Origin: an uncultured Rhodospirillales bacterium
Lineage (GTDB): Bacteria > Pseudomonadota > Alphaproteobacteria > Rhodospirillales > UBA2165
NCBI GenBank assembly: GCA_913055735.1
Contig: CAJXKD010000001.1
Location: 1,770,281-1,834,280 of the forward strand
DNA length: 64,000 nt
Direction: 5' to 3'
Translations under genes and position numbers: made by a program
Notes under the pieces: model-generated
What the model was told of the DNA's origin: nothing
The model's input: only the letters and a program-made list of their open reading frames with translations
The model's database searches: none
In this document: positions 48,412 through 57,004 of the stretch, one piece after another
How the letters are laid out: each line of letters starts with the position of its first letter
Numbering within the stretch: the first letter of the stretch is position 1

Positions 48412-48804
48412 TTGTCCGAGAATAACCTGCAAAAAATTCTTCATATCGATGATGAAGCGGATATCCGGCAAGTTGCCCGACTGGCTCTTGAAACGGTGGG
48501 TGGGTTTACCGTCGAGTCCTGTGCTTCCGGTGCCGAGGCGCTCGAACGGGTGAAGGAATTCGATCCCGATCTGATTCTGCTGGATGTCATGATGCCTGGT
48601 CTCGACGGTCCTGCGACCTTTCGCGCTCTCCGCGAGTTACCGGATTTAGGTGAGGTGCCCGTTATTTTCGTTACGGCGAAGGCGATGCCGTCCGAGCTCG
48701 AACGGTTTCGGGACATGGGCGCGGCGGGTGTGATCGCAAAGCCCTTTGATCCGATGACGCTCCCGGATCAATTACGGGAAATCTGGGACGAGAAAAGTGG
48801 GTGA
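48412..48804 (+). CDS. Single-domain response regulator (CheY-like)
   Basis: 130-residue receiver with no output domain. The acidic pair is Asp13-Asp14, the phospho-acceptor Asp58 (LILLDVMMPGLDG), Thr in VTAKAM and Lys in IAKPFDP. It starts with TTG at 48412, eight bases after a strong AGAAGGA site; no ATG is available near the conserved start. It overlaps the Hpt gene by 8 bases. Expected to shuttle phosphate between the kinase receivers, Hpt and perhaps the OmpR-type regulator. Confidence 0.9.
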   Translation: MSENNLQKILHIDDEADIRQVARLALETVGGFTVESCASGAEALERVKEFDPDLILLDVMMPGLDGPATFRALRELPDLGEVPVIFVTAKAMPSELERFRDMGAAGVIAKPFDPMTLPDQLREIWDEKSG

Positions 48805-49141
48805 TATCGAACGAAAGTTCGAAGAGAAACTTGCCGACCTCAAGCTTCAATATGCCAAGAGGCTTGAAGAAAAACTCCAAGAATTTGAGCGGCTGTCCGT
48901 GTCGATGACCAGCGGGTCGGTAGATGATGATGGCTCGATACTAACCGAAATCCAGCAGAACGCGCATAAGCTCGCAGGCAGCGCGGCAACCTTCGGGTTC
49001 CCCGAATTGGGAGATGCCGCGGCAGATCTAGAGGAATTCTGCGTTCATTTGACCGCTGGCGGGGGCCCTGTCGGGCAGGATCAACGTGACCAGGTTGCCG
49101 AGCGGATTTCCGCCTTCCGGACGCTGATGTCCAAAGACTAG
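48797..49141 (+). CDS. Histidine phosphotransfer (Hpt) protein
   Basis: 114 residues with a charged, helical N-terminus and an Hpt bundle. The phosphorylated residue is predicted to be His57 in AHKLAGSAATFGF, followed by the usual LEEFC helix. The start is GTG at 48797, overlapping the preceding receiver gene by 8 bases, so the two are made together. It supplies the His-relay step between the kinase receivers and a final response regulator. Confidence 0.88.
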   Translation: MGDIERKFEEKLADLKLQYAKRLEEKLQEFERLSVSMTSGSVDDDGSILTEIQQNAHKLAGSAATFGFPELGDAAADLEEFCVHLTAGGGPVGQDQRDQVAERISAFRTLMSKD

Positions 49142-49461
49142 GACACCTGTCGCACCCGATGACCCCGTGTTACCCCGCACGGCCATGATTCTGCCAAAAG
49201 GGGCGCTCCCAAATTCAGATAAAAAAAACCAGAATTTCGGGGGACCGAAATTCTGGCTGAAAGTTCATTGGGGGGGAATACGAGTAAACCTAGATCTGTT
49301 CAGTGAAGCAGTGGTCCACGGGCTGCAGGAAACTTGATCCACGATAATTTCTGTCGCTGATAGAGATATAAGCATGCGTTGTTAGCCGCGAATAAACGTC
49401 GTATTGCTGCGGTGTTAATAAGTGTTAACGGGGGAGGAGAAACCGGGCCTGCCGGTTGGTG
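49142..49461. other. Intergenic region with minus-strand terminator
   Basis: 320 bases between convergent genes. A strong terminator for the minus strand lies at 49221-49256. A TTAA-N6-TTAAC near-site at 49415-49429 has wrong spacing for CtrA. No open frame supported. Confidence 0.5.
49221..49256 (-). terminator. Rho-independent terminator
   Basis: CCAGAATTTCGG and CCGAAATTCTGG form a perfect 12-base stem with a 4-base loop. On the minus strand eight Ts follow (AAAAAAAA at 49221-49228). It ends the phaB-phaC-DUF6489 transcript, 206 bases after the last stop codon. Confidence 0.85.
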
Positions 49462-49713
49462 CTATTTGGTCTCGGCTTTTTTGGCGCCGGCCATGAACTG
49501 GGACATGAAGGATTTCTGCATGCTTTCCCAGGCCTCTAACCCTGTCGGGAGCCACATTTTGGCCAGGGTTTCCGCATCCGCGCTTTCCAGGTATTCGGTC
49601 ATGCGCTCCTGGACGATCTTCATCATCGCGGCCTGGAACCCTTCAACATTGGGCCAGCCGAAGAAGGCGCGCGCCTCTTCCGGGGTGCAGTCGATGTCGA
49701 TCGTGAATTTCAT
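49462..49713 (-). CDS. Small conserved protein, DUF6489-like
   Basis: 83 residues. It starts MKFTIDIDCTPEEARAFFGWP, the pattern of a small alphaproteobacterial family I recall as DUF6489, and continues with helices rich in Met, Glu and Lys and no membrane segment. It lies 45 bases downstream of phaC on the same strand and before a terminator, so it is expressed with the PHA synthase. The amphipathic helical tail (TGLEAWESMQKSFMSQF) resembles short phasin-like segments, which could mean granule association; that is inference. Confidence 0.7.
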   Translation of the reverse strand: MKFTIDIDCTPEEARAFFGWPNVEGFQAAMMKIVQERMTEYLESADAETLAKMWLPTGLEAWESMQKSFMSQFMAGAKKAETK

Positions 49714-49758
49714 GCCCCAATCCTCTGATTATGGCTTCTCTTGGTCTCCATGCGGCGT

Positions 49759-51657
49759 CTAGGACCGGACTTTGACGTAACTGCCCGGTGCCGCTTCGAT
49801 GATTTTCAGCTTCCCATCCCCTGGCTTGCGGGCCGGAACCTGGTCACCCGATTTCGGACCAAGCCAGTTATCCCAGTCCGGCCACCACGAGCCTGGCGTT
49901 TCGGTCGCGTCTTCGAACCAAGCGTCGAACTCATCATGGGTTTCGTTCTTATCGTTGGTCCAATATTGGTACTTGTTCTTCGACGGCGGATTGATCACGC
50001 CTGCAATGTGCCCGGAGCCGGCCAGCATGAAGCGTTTGGGCCCACCATACAGTTGGGTCGCTTTGAACACTGACGTTGCCGGGGCAATGTGATCTTCCTT
50101 CGACGCCTGGATATAGACGGGAATCTTGACGTTCTCCAAATCAACCGGCTCGCCCAAGACCGAAAAGGAGTTGGGTTTGGATAATCTGTTGTCCTGATAC
50201 ATGCTGCGCAGATAATCCAGCAGCAACTGTGCGGGAAAACGCGTGGAGTCGGCATTCCAGAACAAAAGGTCGAAGATCGGCGGCTCCTTGCCCATCAAAT
50301 AGTTGTTGATCATGAAGTACCAGATCAGGTCGTTTGCCCGGAGCAGGTTGAACGTCGCCGCCATGGCGGCGCCATCGAGATAGCCCTTCTTGCGGACTTG
50401 TTGCTCCAAGAGGTCGACTTGCTTTGGATCGGTAAATAGGAGCAATTCGCCCGCTTCGGTAAAGTCCACCTGCGCCGCGAAAAAGGTGGCTGCGGTAATC
50501 CGGTCATCACCGTGGGCACCCATATAAGCCAATGCAGATGCGAGCAAAGTGCCGCCGATACAATAGCCGATGGCACTAACCTGTTTTTCGCCGGTGGCCT
50601 GCTCGACCGCGTCGAGGGCTGTAAAAATCCCGTCGCGGATATAATCGTCGAAGCTCTTGTCGGCGAGACGTTCGTCGGGGTTTACCCAAGACATGACGAA
50701 CACCGTATAGCCTTCGTCAACGGCCCACTTGATGAACGAATTGTCGGGCCGTAAATCGAGGATATAGAATTTGTTGATCCACGGCGGGATGATCAGCAAA
50801 GGCTCCTTAAAGACTTTCTCCGTGGTCGGCTCGTACTGGATCAACTGGAACAGTTCGTTTTGAAAGACCACCGCGCCTGGGGTGACGGCGACATTCACGC
50901 CGACCTCGAAGGCATCCATGTCGGTTTGGCGGATGGTCAACTGGCCGTTACTGCGTTTCAAATCCTCGGCAAAGTTCTGCATTCCCTTGACCAAATTCTG
51001 GCCTTTGGTGTCGGCGGTTTCCCGCAGCACCACGGGGTTGGTCAGGGCAAAGTTGCTTGGGCTTAACGCATCAACGATCTGACGGCAGAAGAAGTCGACT
51101 TTCTGCAGTGTGTCGGGATCGACACCTTCGATGCCGCTGCAGATCTTTTTCATCCAGTTGGTGTTCAGCAGGTAAGCCTGCTTGATGTAGTCGAATACCG
51201 GGTTTTCTTCCCAGGCGGGATCCTTGAAGCGGTTGTCACCGGGTTCGGGCTCGGCAACAGGCTCTGCTTCAGCGTTCTGGTTGAGGAGCCGCTGAGTCGT
51301 ATTCAGCCAAAGGGACTGATAGTCGCGCAACAACTCCATCTGTGCTTCAAGCAAGGTGCCCGGATCAATCAATTTGCCGGCATTGAGATCAGGTAAGGGC
51401 GTTTTCCCAAAGAGCTGGCCAAACGCTTCGGGTAGAGCGGCCCCGGCGTTGCCGTTTCCATTGGTAGGGGTGAAGTTGGACCAACTATCCGCCCAATTGG
51501 TCATGGCTTGCTGATAGGCGGCCGCCATTTGCCCCATACTTTCGGCGAAACCCTCGGTAAAGCTGCTGGCAAGCCCGGCCGCATCCGCAGCCGAACCGCC
51601 CTGCGGTTTGTCCTTTTGCTTTTTGTCGCCTTTTTGATCTTTGGGGCGTTTGGCCAT
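49759..51657 (-). CDS. phaC: Poly(3-hydroxyalkanoate) synthase, class I
   Basis: Polymerises hydroxyacyl-CoA at the granule surface; 632 residues, class I size. The lipase-like box GYCIGG holds the catalytic Cys366; catalytic Asp and His are expected in the VYIQASKEDHIAP and LAGSGHIAG segments (near 522 and 552), both present. The N-terminus starts with a Lys-rich stretch of about 20 residues. It is 16 bases downstream of phaB and probably on the same transcript, followed by the DUF6489-like gene. Confidence 0.96.
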   Translation of the reverse strand: MAKRPKDQKGDKKQKDKPQGGSAADAAGLASSFTEGFAESMGQMAAAYQQAMTNWADSWSNFTPTNGNGNAGAALPEAFGQLFGKTPLPDLNAGKLIDPGTLLEAQMELLRDYQSLWLNTTQRLLNQNAEAEPVAEPEPGDNRFKDPAWEENPVFDYIKQAYLLNTNWMKKICSGIEGVDPDTLQKVDFFCRQIVDALSPSNFALTNPVVLRETADTKGQNLVKGMQNFAEDLKRSNGQLTIRQTDMDAFEVGVNVAVTPGAVVFQNELFQLIQYEPTTEKVFKEPLLIIPPWINKFYILDLRPDNSFIKWAVDEGYTVFVMSWVNPDERLADKSFDDYIRDGIFTALDAVEQATGEKQVSAIGYCIGGTLLASALAYMGAHGDDRITAATFFAAQVDFTEAGELLLFTDPKQVDLLEQQVRKKGYLDGAAMAATFNLLRANDLIWYFMINNYLMGKEPPIFDLLFWNADSTRFPAQLLLDYLRSMYQDNRLSKPNSFSVLGEPVDLENVKIPVYIQASKEDHIAPATSVFKATQLYGGPKRFMLAGSGHIAGVINPPSKNKYQYWTNDKNETHDEFDAWFEDATETPGSWWPDWDNWLGPKSGDQVPARKPGDGKLKIIEAAPGSYVKVRS

Positions 51658-51673
51658 GGAATTGTCCTTTGGG

Positions 51674-52396
51674 TTAATACATGTGCTGGCCGCCGTTCAC
51701 GGACAAGGTGGAGCCCGTAATAAATCCGGCGTCGTCGGCAACCAGAAAGAGGATGGCGCGGGCGATTTCCTCGGCTTTGCCCAGGCGGCCAACCGGAATC
51801 CTCTCGACGATCTTCTCCAGGACCCGTTCGGGAACGGCGGAAACCATATCCGTGTCGATATAACCCGGTGCTACCGCGTTCACGGTGATCCCGATCGCGG
51901 CGCCTTCTTGGGCGAGGGCCTTGGTGAAGCCGTGAATGCCCGATTTGGCGGCGGCGTAGTTGACTTGGCCATATTGACCGGCTTGTCCATTGATGGAGCC
52001 GATATTGACGATGCGGCCGAACTTACGCTCGCGCATGCCTTCGATCACTGCCCGGCTCATGTTGAAGCATGACCCCAAGTTGGTATCGATAACCGCTTGC
52101 CAATTTTCGGGGGTCATTTTGTGCATGGTCCCGTCACGGGTAATCCCGGCATTGTTGACCAGCACCTCGACGGGACCGAGATCATTGGTGACCTGGGCGA
52201 CGCCTGCGATGCAGGCATCATAGTCCGAAACGTCCCATTTGTAGGCGGGAATGCCAGTTTCGTCGGTAAACTGGCGTGCACGCTCATCGTTTCCGCCGTA
52301 ATTCGCGGCGACTGAATATCCGGCGTCGCGTAGTGCTTTGCTGGTGGCGCCCCCGATACCGCGAGTTCCGCCCGTAACAATGGCTACTTTGCCCAT
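51674..52396 (-). CDS. phaB: Acetoacetyl-CoA reductase
   Basis: NADPH-dependent SDR that makes (R)-3-hydroxybutyryl-CoA, 240 residues. Motifs: TGGTRGIGGATSKAL near residue 8, NNAGITRDGTMHKM near 86, catalytic Ser (NIGSINGQ) and YAAAKSG near 150. The GQYGQVNYAAAKSGIHGF and DTDMVSAVPE segments are diagnostic of PhaB among SDRs. First gene of the minus-strand phaB-phaC unit. Confidence 0.94.
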   Translation of the reverse strand: MGKVAIVTGGTRGIGGATSKALRDAGYSVAANYGGNDERARQFTDETGIPAYKWDVSDYDACIAGVAQVTNDLGPVEVLVNNAGITRDGTMHKMTPENWQAVIDTNLGSCFNMSRAVIEGMRERKFGRIVNIGSINGQAGQYGQVNYAAAKSGIHGFTKALAQEGAAIGITVNAVAPGYIDTDMVSAVPERVLEKIVERIPVGRLGKAEEIARAILFLVADDAGFITGSTLSVNGGQHMY

Positions 52397-52545
52397 TACT
52401 CATTCTCCCCAAGCTTTTGTGTTTCGGCGGTTTCGTCCGCCCAAACTTTTTCGTGAATAAATTCCACGCTCAAAAATCTAACATCCGCCCCGCTTCGCGG
52501 AAATCCGAATCATTTGTGATTTTTATGACAGGCGGTGTGGATGGA

Positions 52546-52583
52546 AACAAAAAGAGCGTGGAACCGATACCGGCACCACGCTC
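52546..52583 (-). terminator. Terminator after phaP
   Basis: GAGCGTGG and CCACGCTC form a perfect 8-base stem with a 14-base loop; on the minus strand TTTTTGTTT follows. It lies 24 bases after the phaP stop, so the abundant phasin message is separated from phaB-phaC. Confidence 0.8.
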
Positions 52584-52606
52584 AATTCAGGTTCCATGAC
52601 GTCTGA

Positions 52607-53149
52607 TTAGGCGTTCAGGAAAGGTTTGACGAAAGATTCAACCGTGCCGTCTACGCGGCTTTTTACCGGCTCGAACGTCTTTACCGCCGTATCGGTGGCA
52701 ATTTTGTTGAGCTTCGTGGTTTGGGCGATCGCCTGGTTCAGGGACTTATTCACAGCTTCGATCTGCAGATCGATAAACTCTTGCGGGGTCTTGGCCGCGA
52801 AGACCTTTTGGAGAACGTCCATGCCCTCGGTAGTCGATTCCTTGGAGAAGGACATGACCTGCTCGTAGTAGGCTTCGGCGCCGGCAACGGCGGCCGAGGA
52901 CGCGGCCGAGACAGCCTCGAGGTTGTCCTTGCCGTAGGTCATCAGCTTGTCATAGGACGTTTTGGTGACGTCCATTTGCTCTTTGCCCATGGCAGCGGCG
53001 TTTTTGTAGCCTTCGGCAGCCGCTTCTGCGCCCATGTTCATGGCGGTTTTCAGCGTTTCCTGGCTCACCGAGGCAAGCGTTTCGATGGTCTCGGCGGCCG
53101 CTTCAGCGGTATCTTTGGCCACCGTGGTCTTGGCTTTAGTGGTGCTCAT
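52607..53149 (-). CDS. phaP: Phasin (PHA granule-associated protein)
   Basis: 180-residue helical protein of the Phasin_2 kind, rich in Ala, Lys and Glu, with TPQEFIDLQIEAVNKSLNQAIAQ near residue 130, the conserved granule-binding helix. The N-terminus is a short Ala/Thr/Lys stretch (MSTTKAKTTVAKD). ATG 53149 is preferred over the in-frame 53224 because the extension runs through the operator region and lacks conservation. Its promoter carries the TGC-N3-GCA palindromes and it has its own terminator, fitting a PhaR-repressed, strongly expressed gene. Confidence 0.92.
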   Translation of the reverse strand: MSTTKAKTTVAKDTAEAAAETIETLASVSQETLKTAMNMGAEAAAEGYKNAAAMGKEQMDVTKTSYDKLMTYGKDNLEAVSAASSAAVAGAEAYYEQVMSFSKESTTEGMDVLQKVFAAKTPQEFIDLQIEAVNKSLNQAIAQTTKLNKIATDTAVKTFEPVKSRVDGTVESFVKPFLNA

Positions 53150-53194
53150 TTGATCAGCTCCTACAGTCACAACGGTAATTTTGCGTGACAGAAA

Positions 53195-53286
53195 TTTTTG
53201 CGATGCAAAAACATAATAGTCCAAGGATTTCCCGTGTCAATGGCTTTTTTGCATTGCAAAATATTTTGCAGTACAATATATTTTGT
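53195..53286. promoter_or_regulatory. PhaR operator cluster between phaP and phaR
   Basis: Three palindromes in 76 bases: TTTTTGC-GAT-GCAAAAA (53195-53211), TTTTGCA-T-TGCAAAA (53247-53261) and TGCAAAAT-ATTTTGCA (53255-53270), with a weaker relative to 53286. The first two contain TGC-N3-GCA, the pattern described for PhaR sites in Paracoccus and Rhodobacter. They lie between the divergent phaP and phaR starts, so PhaR would repress phaP and itself. Confidence 0.7.
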
Positions 53287-53407
53287 CAAGTATGGCAGAC
53301 TGGTTCGTCTGTAACCGGCCGGTAGCCTCGGAAAAGCCCAGGAATCCTCTTGAATCCCCTGGGGTCCCCCGGGTCCGGCTCTCGGAAAGCCAATAGAGGA
53401 CCGCCCC

Positions 53408-54028
53408 ATGCCCAAAGGCCAGGTCAACCCGGACGACCCCATTATCATTAAGAAATACGCCAACCGCCGGCTGTACAACACGGCGGTTGCCGAATTCGTG
53501 ACCCTCGATGATCTCTACACGATGGTTAAGGAGGGCCGGCAGTTCGTCGTCCGCGACGCCAAATCGGACACGGATATCACCACGTCTATTCTGGCCCAGA
53601 TATTGGCCGAGGAAGAGGGACGGGGGAACAATCTGCTGCCGCTCAACTATCTCCGTCAGCTTCTGAGTTTTTACAACGAGGGGGTCGGGCAGTATCTGTC
53701 GACGTACCTCGACCAGAGCATGGAGAATTTCTCCAACAATCAGCAGCAGATCATGAAGCAGATGCAAGATATGTTCGGCGGTGCCGGCGCTCTGCAGCAG
53801 ATCAACGAGATCAACCGCCGCAATATGGAAATTTTCCAGAAATCACTGGCGATGTTCGGTACGCCGAACGCCGCCTCCGGCAACGGTGCCCACGGCAATG
53901 GGAACGGGGCAGTTGCCAGCGAAGAGGCGCAAACGCAGATCAAGGACCTCGAGCAACAAGTGGCGACGCTTCAGCAACAACTCGACGAACTTTCCAAAGA
54001 CACGGATGAACTTTCTGAAGACAAGTAA
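53408..54028 (+). CDS. phaR: PHA synthesis repressor PhaR
   Basis: DNA-binding protein that also binds PHA and releases its operators when granules form. The 206 residues start with the PhaR DNA-binding domain (IIIKKYANRRLYNTAVAEFVTLDDL near residues 12-37), followed by the PHB_acc domain (TTSILAQILAEEEG), then a Gln/Asn-rich helical region and a C-terminal coiled coil (EQQVATLQQQLDEL). Divergent from phaP over the operator cluster; phaJ follows 39 bases downstream. Confidence 0.95.
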   Translation: MPKGQVNPDDPIIIKKYANRRLYNTAVAEFVTLDDLYTMVKEGRQFVVRDAKSDTDITTSILAQILAEEEGRGNNLLPLNYLRQLLSFYNEGVGQYLSTYLDQSMENFSNNQQQIMKQMQDMFGGAGALQQINEINRRNMEIFQKSLAMFGTPNAASGNGAHGNGNGAVASEEAQTQIKDLEQQVATLQQQLDELSKDTDELSEDK

Positions 54029-54067
54029 CCCCACGCAGTAGATCAACAATAAGGGGCTAGTCCCGTC

Positions 54068-54511
54068 ATGGATGACACAACAATCAAACGTACGTACGCT
54101 TTCGAAGAGATCGAGGTCGGCATGACCGGCGAGTATTCACGGGTTCTGACCGCTGCGGATATCGAGAAGTTCTCAGAGGTTTCGGGCGACGTGAATCCGA
54201 TCCATCTGGATGACGCTTACGCCAAGTCGTCCATTTTCGGTGAACGTATCAGCCACGGTATTCTGACCGCCGGCTACATCTCGGCAACGTTCGCCAATGA
54301 ATTTCCCGGACCCGGCTGGATTTATGTCAACCAGTCTCTGCGCTTCAAAGCGCCGGTGAAAATCGGTGATGAAGTTCACACTCAGGTCACCGTGGCGCGC
54401 TGTGTCCCGGAAAAACAGTTCGTTGAATTCAAGACCGTGTGCAAGGTTGGGGATGCGGTCGTTCTCGACGGCGAGGCGACCCTCATGGCGCCGCGCCTGG
54501 TCACAGGCTAA
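54068..54511 (+). CDS. phaJ: (R)-specific enoyl-CoA hydratase, MaoC family
   Basis: Hot-dog-fold hydratase of 147 residues that supplies (R)-3-hydroxyacyl-CoA from beta-oxidation to PhaC. The hydratase-2 motif GDVNPIHLDDAYA near residues 39-51 carries the catalytic Asp and His, and the oxyanion-region RISHGILTAGYIS follows. Placement between phaR and phaA supports PhaJ rather than a general MaoC protein. Confidence 0.87.
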   Translation: MDDTTIKRTYAFEEIEVGMTGEYSRVLTAADIEKFSEVSGDVNPIHLDDAYAKSSIFGERISHGILTAGYISATFANEFPGPGWIYVNQSLRFKAPVKIGDEVHTQVTVARCVPEKQFVEFKTVCKVGDAVVLDGEATLMAPRLVTG

Positions 54512-54646
54512 GAAAACCAGTTAATCTGGTCGGGCGGCGTATCGAGCCGCGAACAATGAAGATCCCGTCGAAGGGCGGGGCACCAAAGGAAGATCAGAGG
54601 GAAGAACGGCGATGGCCTCGGAGCCGTCGTCTTTGAGGAGGAAAAC

Positions 54647-55831
54647 GTGGCACAGGATAATGATATCGTCATCGCCGGTGCGGCCCGCACCGCCATCGGC
54701 AGTTTCGGCGGCGGCCTTTCGCCGCTGGCCAGTCATGAATTGGGCGCCATTGTCATTGCTGAGGCCCTGAAGCGGGCGGACGTCGATCCCGCCGATGTGG
54801 CCGAGGTGGTGATGGGGCAGGTTCTGTCGGCTGGCGTCGGTATGAACCCGGCGCGTCAGGCGGCGATGGCGGCGGGTGTCCCGAAAGAGAGGACGGCCTA
54901 CGGCATCAATCAGGTGTGCGGATCTGGCCTCCGAACGGTGGCGTTGGGTGCGCAGGCGATCAAGGTCGGCGATGCCGACATCGTTGTCGCCGGTGGTCAT
55001 GAAAGCATGTCCAATTCCCCGCACTGCGCTAAGCTCCGTGACGGCACGAAGATGGGTCCCGTCGAGTTCGTCGATACCATGATCAAGGATGGCCTGTGGG
55101 ACGTCTTCAACGGCTATCACATGGGCAACACGGCGGAGAACGTGGCCAATCAATGGCAGATTACCCGCGAACAGCAGGATGCTTTCGCCGCCGACTCCCA
55201 GGCACGTGCCGAAGCCGCCCAAAAAGCCGGTAAGTTTGCCGACGAGATCATCGCGGTGACGGTCAAAAACCGCAAAGGCGACATCGTCATCGACACCGAT
55301 GAGCATCCCCGGCACGGGACGACGGTCGAGTCTCTCGCCAAACTGCGTCCTGCATTCGACAAGGAAGGAAGTGTGACGGCCGGCAATGCGTCGGGAATTA
55401 ACGACGGCGCGGCGGCGACCGTGCTGATGACAGCGGCCGAAGCTCAGAAACGCGGGATCAAGCCATTGGCGCGCATCGTATCTTGGGCGACCGTCGGGCT
55501 GGATCCGTCGATCATGGGCGCGGGGCCGATCCCGGCAAGCCAGGCGGCGCTCGAGAAAGCAGGATGGACCGTCGAAGACCTCGATCTGATCGAGGCCAAT
55601 GAAGCCTTCGCGGCGCAGGCCTGTGCCGTTTCCAAGGAGCTGGGCTTCGATGGCGACAAGGTGAATGTCAATGGCGGGGCCATTGCTCTCGGCCATCCCA
55701 TTGGTGCGTCGGGCACCCGCATTCTGGTGACGCTGTTGTATGAAATGCAACGCCGCGACGCACATAAAGGCCTCGCGACGCTGTGTATCGGCGGCGGCAT
55801 GGGCATCGCCATGTGCCTTGAGCGCGACTAA
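54647..55831 (+). CDS. phaA: Acetyl-CoA C-acetyltransferase (beta-ketothiolase)
   Basis: Joins two acetyl-CoA to acetoacetyl-CoA, the first step of PHB synthesis. The 394 residues show active-site Cys91 (QVCGSGLRT), the [10 protein letters not shown] loop near 117, [16 protein letters not shown] near 343 with the catalytic His, and CIGGGMGIA with the second Cys near 382. The start is GTG at 54647 with a GAGGAGG site 5 bases upstream. Follows phaJ by 135 bases with no supported gene between. Confidence 0.94.
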   Translation: MAQDNDIVIAGAARTAIGSFGGGLSPLASHELGAIVIAEALKRADVDPADVAEVVMGQVLSAGVGMNPARQAAMAAGVPKERTAYGINQVCGSGLRTVALGAQAIKVGDADIVVAGGHESMSNSPHCAKLRDGTKMGPVEFVDTMIKDGLWDVFNGYHMGNTAENVANQWQITREQQDAFAADSQARAEAAQKAGKFADEIIAVTVKNRKGDIVIDTDEHPRHGTTVESLAKLRPAFDKEGSVTAGNASGINDGAAATVLMTAAEAQKRGIKPLARIVSWATVGLDPSIMGAGPIPASQAALEKAGWTVEDLDLIEANEAFAAQACAVSKELGFDGDKVNVNGGAIALGHPIGASGTRILVTLLYEMQRRDAHKGLATLCIGGGMGIAMCLERD

Positions 55832-55898
55832 CGGGGCGTCCGCCTAGAGATCAGTCCGGCGCCATTTTGCTTTTGTGGGAAGGTGTGAAAAGGCGCGG

Positions 55899-56570
55899 TC
55901 AGTCGCGGCCGTAATATTTCTCGCCGATCTTGATGCGCTCGCGGCCCTGGGAAACCCGGTGGGCGTTGGTGTCGCGTAGCGAATAGACGCAGCCGCAATA
56001 TTCCTGCTGGTAGAATTGCTCTTCTTTGGAGATTTCCAGCATGCGCTGCGCTCCACCTTTCTTGCGCCAATTGTGCGTCCAGTAGGAAAGCCCGGGATAG
56101 CGGACGGCGGCACGCTCGCCGCAGCCGTTGATCTGCTCCAGGTTCTTCCAGCGCGAGGTGCCGAGCGTGCTGGTAAAGACCTTGAAGCCGTGTTCGACGG
56201 CATAAAGCGCGCTGCGTTCGAACCGCATATCGAAACAGGCCGTGCACCGCGCGCCGCGCTCCGGTTCCCATTCAAGCCCTTTTACCCGCTCGAACCAATT
56301 GTCGGTGTCGTAATCGAGATCGACGAACGAAACGCCCAGCTTTTCGGCGTGGCGTTTATTCTCGTCCTTACGCAGTTCGTATTCGCGGCGGGGGTGGATG
56401 TTGGGATTGTAGAACAACACGTCGTAGTCGATTTCGGACCGCGCCAGTTCGTTCATCACGTCGCCGGCGCAGGGCGCGCAGCAGGAATGGAGTAGCAGCC
56501 GCGTCTCGCCCCCCGGCGCGGTAAGCGTCGGACGGTCGTCGGGATCGGTGGGGCTCTTCGTCTTGTTCAT
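55899..56570 (-). CDS. queH: Epoxyqueuosine reductase QueH
   Basis: Last step of queuosine synthesis in tRNA. The 223 residues carry the QueH cysteine set: HSCCAPC near residue 28, RCTACFDMR near 108 and EYCGCVYS near 191, which bind a 4Fe-4S cluster and a second metal. This is the non-homologous alternative to the cobalamin-dependent QueG. ATG 56570 is chosen because conserved sequence begins shortly after; the frame is open to 56729 with no similarity. Confidence 0.92.
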   Translation of the reverse strand: MNKTKSPTDPDDRPTLTAPGGETRLLLHSCCAPCAGDVMNELARSEIDYDVLFYNPNIHPRREYELRKDENKRHAEKLGVSFVDLDYDTDNWFERVKGLEWEPERGARCTACFDMRFERSALYAVEHGFKVFTSTLGTSRWKNLEQINGCGERAAVRYPGLSYWTHNWRKKGGAQRMLEISKEEQFYQQEYCGCVYSLRDTNAHRVSQGRERIKIGEKYYGRD

Positions 56571-57004
56571 CAGCGGAACACTTCTGCAGCGGCTCGATTT
56601 TGCTCCTCGTGCGGCTGTATACCCTGCCCCGGCGCGGCGGCGCAATCCCCCGCAAAATGATGGGGCGGACAAATACCCGATATTCTTAGTCACATGTGGA
56701 TAGAATATTTTGTTTAAAAACAATAGCATAGAATATATTATACAGATTTTAGTTAATCAAATAAGGTGGCAGATTGTGGGCGCTGAAAGCGGTTGTCACA
56801 TTGATTAACTATAAAACGTATAATTATAGCTGCTTCTCTCACCGTGGCAGACATTCTCTCGGTAACTTTTTATTAACCATTTGCCGCAAGATTGCACCTA
56901 ACAAAAGGTTAACAGGCCAGGATTCCCGCCGTTGCCGCTATCGGTCGCGTGTTAAGGGAAACCGGTTTCACCAAGGCTAGGCATCTATGGCAGGGAGGAC
57001 CGCC
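56571..57004. other. AT-rich intergenic region
   Basis: 434 bases, the longest non-coding stretch in the window and clearly richer in A+T from about 56690 to 56920. It contains a TTAACCAT half-site (56873-56880) and a CtrA-like full site at 56898-56913. It separates divergent queH and the small membrane-protein gene. No open frame or RNA family recognised. Confidence 0.5.
56898..56913. promoter_or_regulatory. CtrA-like site before the small membrane-protein gene
   Basis: CTAA-CAAAAGG-TTAAC differs from the CtrA consensus TTAA-N7-TTAAC at one base, and a TTAACCAT half-site lies 18 bases upstream. The pair is about 92 bases before the ATG at 57005. Confidence 0.45.

Noticed and set aside
49415..49429. 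TTAA-N6-TTAAC as a CtrA site
   Set aside because: Spacer is six, not seven, and it lies downstream of the nearest gene on both sides.
54556..54636. 26-codon frame between phaJ and phaA
   Set aside because: Very short, basic, with no strong ribosome site; most likely leader sequence of phaA.
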